A DNA stretch of 64,000 nt. Origin: Vreelandella titanicae BH1 (GTDB lineage Bacteria; Pseudomonadota; Gammaproteobacteria; Pseudomonadales; Halomonadaceae). The notes under the pieces are model-generated. The model saw nothing but the letters and a program-made list of their open reading frames with translations. It had not been told where the DNA came from and searched no databases. The stretch covers positions 930,001-994,000 of the forward strand of contig NZ_AOPO01000001.1 of the NCBI RefSeq assembly GCF_000336575.1, in the 5' to 3' direction. Below, in pieces: positions 60,490 through 64,000 of the stretch. The position numbers and the translations under genes were made by a program. Position 1 is the stretch's first letter, and each line of letters begins with the position of its first letter.

Positions 60490-61640
60490 GAAGCAGGCAT
60501 CTCTTGCAAAAAGGCAGTAGTAATGTGCGCTGGAGAAAAACGTTCCAGCCAACGTTCATCAATAGCATAGCCGTCAGCATCAAGAATGGCATCGACACGG
60601 GCTGCTAACGCCTCCGGTGTCATTTCACAAAGGTAAGCTTCCAGCTCATCGGCCATAATATCACGTACCCCGCCTGGGCAATCGACCGAGACAATCGGTG
60701 TTTGGCAGGCCAGCGCTTCAAGTAATACGATGCCAAGACCTTCGTGGGCAGAGCTCAAGATGAATAGGCGTGCATGATGCATCCAAGGGTAAGGGTTTAG
60801 TTGGCGACCGGTAAACGTAACCCGTGCCGCAATACCCAGCTCAACGGCTAGTGCTTCCAGTTCTTTGCGCAGTGGCCCCTCGCCGACAATCACCAGCGGA
60901 AGCGTTGTGCGCATCTTGGCGTACGCCCGCAGTAGAAGGTGATGGTTTTTCTGCGGTACCAAGCGGGCTACATTGAGTAGATATGGAGAATTGGGCCGCT
61001 CCGGAAAGTCTTCGCACATGGCCTTTCGGATAGACTCTAAAGGGCATGGATTGGTGATGGTTCTCAGCGAGGACGGCTTGACTTGTAGCGTCTGCATGGC
61101 AGTGGCGATTTGCTTTTCGACGCCGTGGGATACGGTTACTAAGTGTTTGTTATGAAAAAGACAGCGTGCTTTTAGTCGCTCTAGCCAAGGGGCATGACTT
61201 CCGGTAGTTTTGACGATATTTTCCAGAACATAACAGGCGCGGGGGTCTTGGAAGGACCATACCGTTTCAAAGGTACCAATGCCGCGGAAAATGATCCGAT
61301 CAAAAGCGCCATATTGGCGCTCAAGGCGACGTACTTCGCGACGAAAAAGTTTTCCACCCCACCAGCCTGATAATAAAAAATAGCTTTTCCTTAACACGCT
61401 ATTGAGCAGGCGTGCTACCACCTCAATAATGCCGCCTACACCCGATCTCCACATGGCACGAGACAGTGCGAAATGGTGAACTTTGACTTGCTCATTGCTC
61501 GGTTCTAGCTGGGGGGGGCGCGGTTTAAAGTACATCAAATGGCTCTCATGGCCGTGTTCCGCAAAGGCGTCCGCAAGGTTCACCGCTACCCGTTCCATGC
61601 CACCAATTTTTAACGTACGCACGACAATCAATACCTTCAT
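60486..61640 (-). CDS. GT4-family glycosyltransferase
   Basis: This is a second GT-B fold transferase in the LPS operon. It has 384 residues from the ATG at 61640, which overlaps the GT8 stop as ATGA. The N-terminus VLIVVRTLKIGGMERVAVNL is the typical glycine-rich acceptor region. The donor part has LLNVARLVPQKNHHLLLRAY, SSAHEGLGIVLLEALACQ and PIVSVDCPGGVRDI. The sugar is unknown. Confidence 0.88.
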   Translation of the reverse strand: MKVLIVVRTLKIGGMERVAVNLADAFAEHGHESHLMYFKPRPPQLEPSNEQVKVHHFALSRAMWRSGVGGIIEVVARLLNSVLRKSYFLLSGWWGGKLFRREVRRLERQYGAFDRIIFRGIGTFETVWSFQDPRACYVLENIVKTTGSHAPWLERLKARCLFHNKHLVTVSHGVEKQIATAMQTLQVKPSSLRTITNPCPLESIRKAMCEDFPERPNSPYLLNVARLVPQKNHHLLLRAYAKMRTTLPLVIVGEGPLRKELEALAVELGIAARVTFTGRQLNPYPWMHHARLFILSSAHEGLGIVLLEALACQTPIVSVDCPGGVRDIMADELEAYLCEMTPEALAARVDAILDADGYAIDERWLERFSPAHITTAFLQEMPAS

Positions 61641-62581
61641 GTGGGCGAGTCCTTTTGGTGGGGCGGAAGTTGCATCACAGGACTGCACTGCAACCGCTGG
61701 CGACGCCGCCGATTCTTAAACCACGCCAGCATTTGCTTCAGACGTCGTTGCAGGGAAGGATGAGTAGCTTGTACAGATGTCTGCCACGGTGTTAACGAAA
61801 GATAGTGCCGATACAAATAGGCAAGCGGGTGGCGGCTGTCGGCGTGCCATGGTTTACGTGCGCCAATAAAATGTATGATCGCGGGTTCACGGATAGCGTG
61901 TTCAAGTTCCTTCTGCCAATCAGCATAGTGAGCTGCTTTTTTTTCTACGGCCGGATAAGCGTATGGCTGCATATTCCAGCGCATGGGTAGTCGATACCAG
62001 TCTTGGAAAATGAGATTTAATGCGTCCTGATCGGGATAACTTAAGGTGTAATCGTGCTGCTTTAATATTTGCTCTACTTGATCTAGCACATTGCGAGCTT
62101 TCCATCCTTCTAGATCCACCAGAAGGACGCCGGAATTAAAATAGTGTTGATAACCAAGGCCCATTCTACTCTGCTCGGTTCCTTGTAGATTAGCCACACT
62201 AGCGATGGGAGCGCCCTGTATGTCGAATGCCAACAAATTGGCGATATCGTCTAGCACTACAAGGTCACAGTCTAAATAAATAACTTTCTGGCAGCTTGGT
62301 GGCAGCCAATTGTGCATGCCTAGGCGCAGCATGGCGGCAGGCCCAAAACGGCCCAATGTTAACTCGGGCCAGCGACTATTCTCAGCTTCAATGATTGTTA
62401 GCTCAGCAGGCAGTGTCGTAAACCAGTTGTGCAGCTTTTGATGAGTATTTGCAGATAGTTTGTATCCTAATATATAGAAATGCAGCGCCTCAGGTGTCTC
62501 GCTGTGACAAACGGTTGACGCTATCACGGCAGCGGCTTTATCTATATAAACCTCATCGGAGCACAGGACAATATTAATCAT
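61637..62581 (-). CDS. GT8-family glycosyltransferase
   Basis: This is a retaining GT-A fold transferase of the family that includes the LPS enzymes WaaI, WaaJ, WaaO and LgtC, which usually add galactose or glucose. The 314-residue protein has INIVLCSDEVYIDKAAAVI at the N-terminus, the DxD motif in VIYLDCDLVVLDD, NSGVLLVDLEGW, and IHFIGARKPW near the C-terminus, all family signatures. A basic C-terminal tail may bind the membrane. It overlaps both neighbours as ATGA. Confidence 0.9.
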   Translation of the reverse strand: MINIVLCSDEVYIDKAAAVIASTVCHSETPEALHFYILGYKLSANTHQKLHNWFTTLPAELTIIEAENSRWPELTLGRFGPAAMLRLGMHNWLPPSCQKVIYLDCDLVVLDDIANLLAFDIQGAPIASVANLQGTEQSRMGLGYQHYFNSGVLLVDLEGWKARNVLDQVEQILKQHDYTLSYPDQDALNLIFQDWYRLPMRWNMQPYAYPAVEKKAAHYADWQKELEHAIREPAIIHFIGARKPWHADSRHPLAYLYRHYLSLTPWQTSVQATHPSLQRRLKQMLAWFKNRRRRQRLQCSPVMQLPPHQKDSPT

Positions 62582-63951
62582 TTGCGATCCTTTTCTGATA
62601 TAACAGAAGGTGTTGAACTGTTAGTGCGCAATGTGGGTTTCCATATATGGACGAGGCCGCCCGCCATAACAACATTAAACAGAAATACACCTGTCCAAAA
62701 TATCAAATATGATTCAAAAAGATTAATCACACTCCAAAAACATAGAAAAGCATAGAGAAATAGCAGGACATCACCTGGCATATCCCCCCGCTTCCAAGCA
62801 AACCATGCGTTTGCTATAAACCACCCTAGTAGATAAAAGTAAGCAGCTAGACCTAACAAGCCATACTGTAGTGTGATTTCAAGATAGAGGTTATGTAGAT
62901 GACCAAAATTTAAAGCTTGATAGTGTGCTTGATTATATTGGATGTTATCAAATAGATAATCAATTCCTTGCTCACCCCAGCCTAGCAAGGGGCGTTGGGC
63001 AATCATATCGATCGCGGCGCGCCAACTATATAGTCGCTCCCCTACACTAGAGCGTACTTCACTGGTTGATAGGGGAACAGAACTCCAGTCACCTCTCAGT
63101 AGTGCCTGAATGGTATCCAATTCTGCAGTAGCTCTTTCAATGACTAAAGAGCTATTGGTAATAATAAGAATCGCCAGGCATGCTGATAAAATAAAAAATA
63201 TGAGTAGATATTTTTTTGAAAAACTTTTCCGATGCTCAATAAAGATTAAGAAAAGTGCCGTTAATAAGCCTGCTATCACACCCAGCCAAGTGGCGCGAGT
63301 TTGTGAAATGATAACGCCAGCTATAATGATAATAAAAGCGAGTACCCATAAACTTAGTTTGCCATAGTGTTGTAGAGGAGCCCTTAACAGCCGTGGTAAA
63401 AAAATAAGCAATCCAAGCAGTACTGTGCCGAAAAACATCGCTGAATGCTGAACGTTACGAATACCAAACCCAATGCGTTCGCCGAGAAAACCACGCTGAA
63501 AATCAGCGAGGCCATCGCCAGCGATCCATGGCGCCAATACGACAGCTGCGCTAGCAATACTCCAGAAAAGTAGCGTGTTCTGTGTGCTGCCAGCAAGCCA
63601 CCATGCAAATATAATAAATACAAACAGTCGGGCAATGTGATCCAGTTTAGGGTAGTCACCTGCCAGATCAGGAAGTGCTAGTGTTAAAAAAAACCAATGA
63701 CACACTGCTAATAGTAAGGCCCACCAAAACATATGAAAAACAGGGTGTTTCCATACTGGTGCGGCATAAATTTTAATGCTAATTAAACCAGAGACAGATA
63801 GTACTAATTTATTGAAGTCGCTAAAATCATCAAAGTGAGGCTTTGAAAAAACATAAAACAACGTAGTTAATACGCCTATCGCTATTAAGGGTAGGGGCGT
63901 TTTTCCAAAATAATGTGTTTCCCATAAGCCTGAAGGGATCTTTCTTAACAT
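62578..63951 (-). CDS. O-antigen ligase-like membrane protein (WaaL/Wzy family)
   Basis: This is a polytopic inner-membrane protein of 457 residues, with about a dozen hydrophobic helices and the Wzy_C/O-antigen ligase region. Key features are SQTRATWLGVIAGL, a large periplasmic loop (about 265-345) ending GWGEQGIDY, and HLHNLYLEITLQYGLLGLAAY. In a core-LPS operon, WaaL (joining O-antigen to lipid A-core) is more likely than the Wzy polymerase, but the two families overlap in sequence. It heads the visible GT operon. Its promoter lies in the last bases of the window or beyond. Confidence 0.82.
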   Translation of the reverse strand: MLRKIPSGLWETHYFGKTPLPLIAIGVLTTLFYVFSKPHFDDFSDFNKLVLSVSGLISIKIYAAPVWKHPVFHMFWWALLLAVCHWFFLTLALPDLAGDYPKLDHIARLFVFIIFAWWLAGSTQNTLLFWSIASAAVVLAPWIAGDGLADFQRGFLGERIGFGIRNVQHSAMFFGTVLLGLLIFLPRLLRAPLQHYGKLSLWVLAFIIIIAGVIISQTRATWLGVIAGLLTALFLIFIEHRKSFSKKYLLIFFILSACLAILIITNSSLVIERATAELDTIQALLRGDWSSVPLSTSEVRSSVGERLYSWRAAIDMIAQRPLLGWGEQGIDYLFDNIQYNQAHYQALNFGHLHNLYLEITLQYGLLGLAAYFYLLGWFIANAWFAWKRGDMPGDVLLFLYAFLCFWSVINLFESYLIFWTGVFLFNVVMAGGLVHIWKPTLRTNSSTPSVISEKDRK

Positions 63952-64000
63952 ATACTCAGTTTCTCAGTTGTTTTCTGCATCTATGAAAAATTAATGTTCA

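Overview
The window is about 64 kb of contiguous bacterial chromosome from a gammaproteobacterium. It is most likely a member of the Halomonadaceae (Halomonas or a close relative). The protein sequences, the NhaD-type Na+/H+ antiporter, the Pseudomonas-like order rpmH-dnaA-dnaN-recF-gyrB, and the gidA-gidB-parA-parB-atp block all point that way. The assignment is inference from family resemblance, not a database match. Apart from two genes cut or started near the window edges, the genes look intact. I see no prophage, transposase, CRISPR array, tRNA or rRNA.

Layout. 1-9.6 kb: nhaD (partial), glmS, glmU overlapped by apbE, uppP, a divergent cation-diffusion-facilitator gene and a convergent mgtE. 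9.7-16.9 kb: the F1Fo ATP synthase operon atpIBEFHAGDC, with a near-consensus promoter, intercistronic hairpins and a strong terminator. 17-21.3 kb: parB, parA, rsmG and mnmG. 21.3-21.9 kb: a gene-free, AT-rich stretch packed with DnaA boxes. 21.9-26.1 kb: glnHPQ, erpA and argC. 26.3-31.1 kb: a ClC-type channel gene, hemJ, thiD, hemL and a small secreted protein. 31.2-35.4 kb: a complete curli locus, csgDEFG followed by a csgB-like and a csgA-like gene, all on the minus strand. 35.6-39.1 kb: rdgB, hemW, an OmpA-family lipoprotein and rlmJ. 39.1-43 kb: mnmE, yidC, rnpA, rpmH. 43-49.9 kb: a DnaA-box region, then dnaA, dnaN, recF, gyrB. 50.1-53.9 kb: gmhB, glyS, glyQ. 53.9-64 kb: lipopolysaccharide core genes hldD and waaF, an OpgB-like phosphoglycerol transferase, four glycosyltransferases, a GT90/CAP10 transferase and an O-antigen ligase-like protein.

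How it works together. This is the origin domain of the chromosome. It carries the initiator gene, two clusters of DnaA boxes about 22 kb apart, the ParA/ParB partition genes, and four perfect 16-bp parS sites between 46.7 and 50.7 kb. Two of those parS sites lie inside the recF coding sequence. Around this core are envelope genes (UDP-GlcNAc synthesis, undecaprenyl phosphate recycling, YidC, LPS core) and the ATP synthase. The accessory part is the AT-rich curli locus, whose regulator CsgD is encoded at its head.

Most of the window is conserved core genome and I found no clearly new defence or metabolic system. The best leads are the paired candidate origins, the parS cluster, a CsgG secretion channel with changed constriction residues, a collinear curli locus lacking csgC, a perfect inverted repeat built into the erpA promoter, a terminator-like hairpin directly after atpE, and a nested hairpin element between argC and erpA that may be a dispersed repeat.
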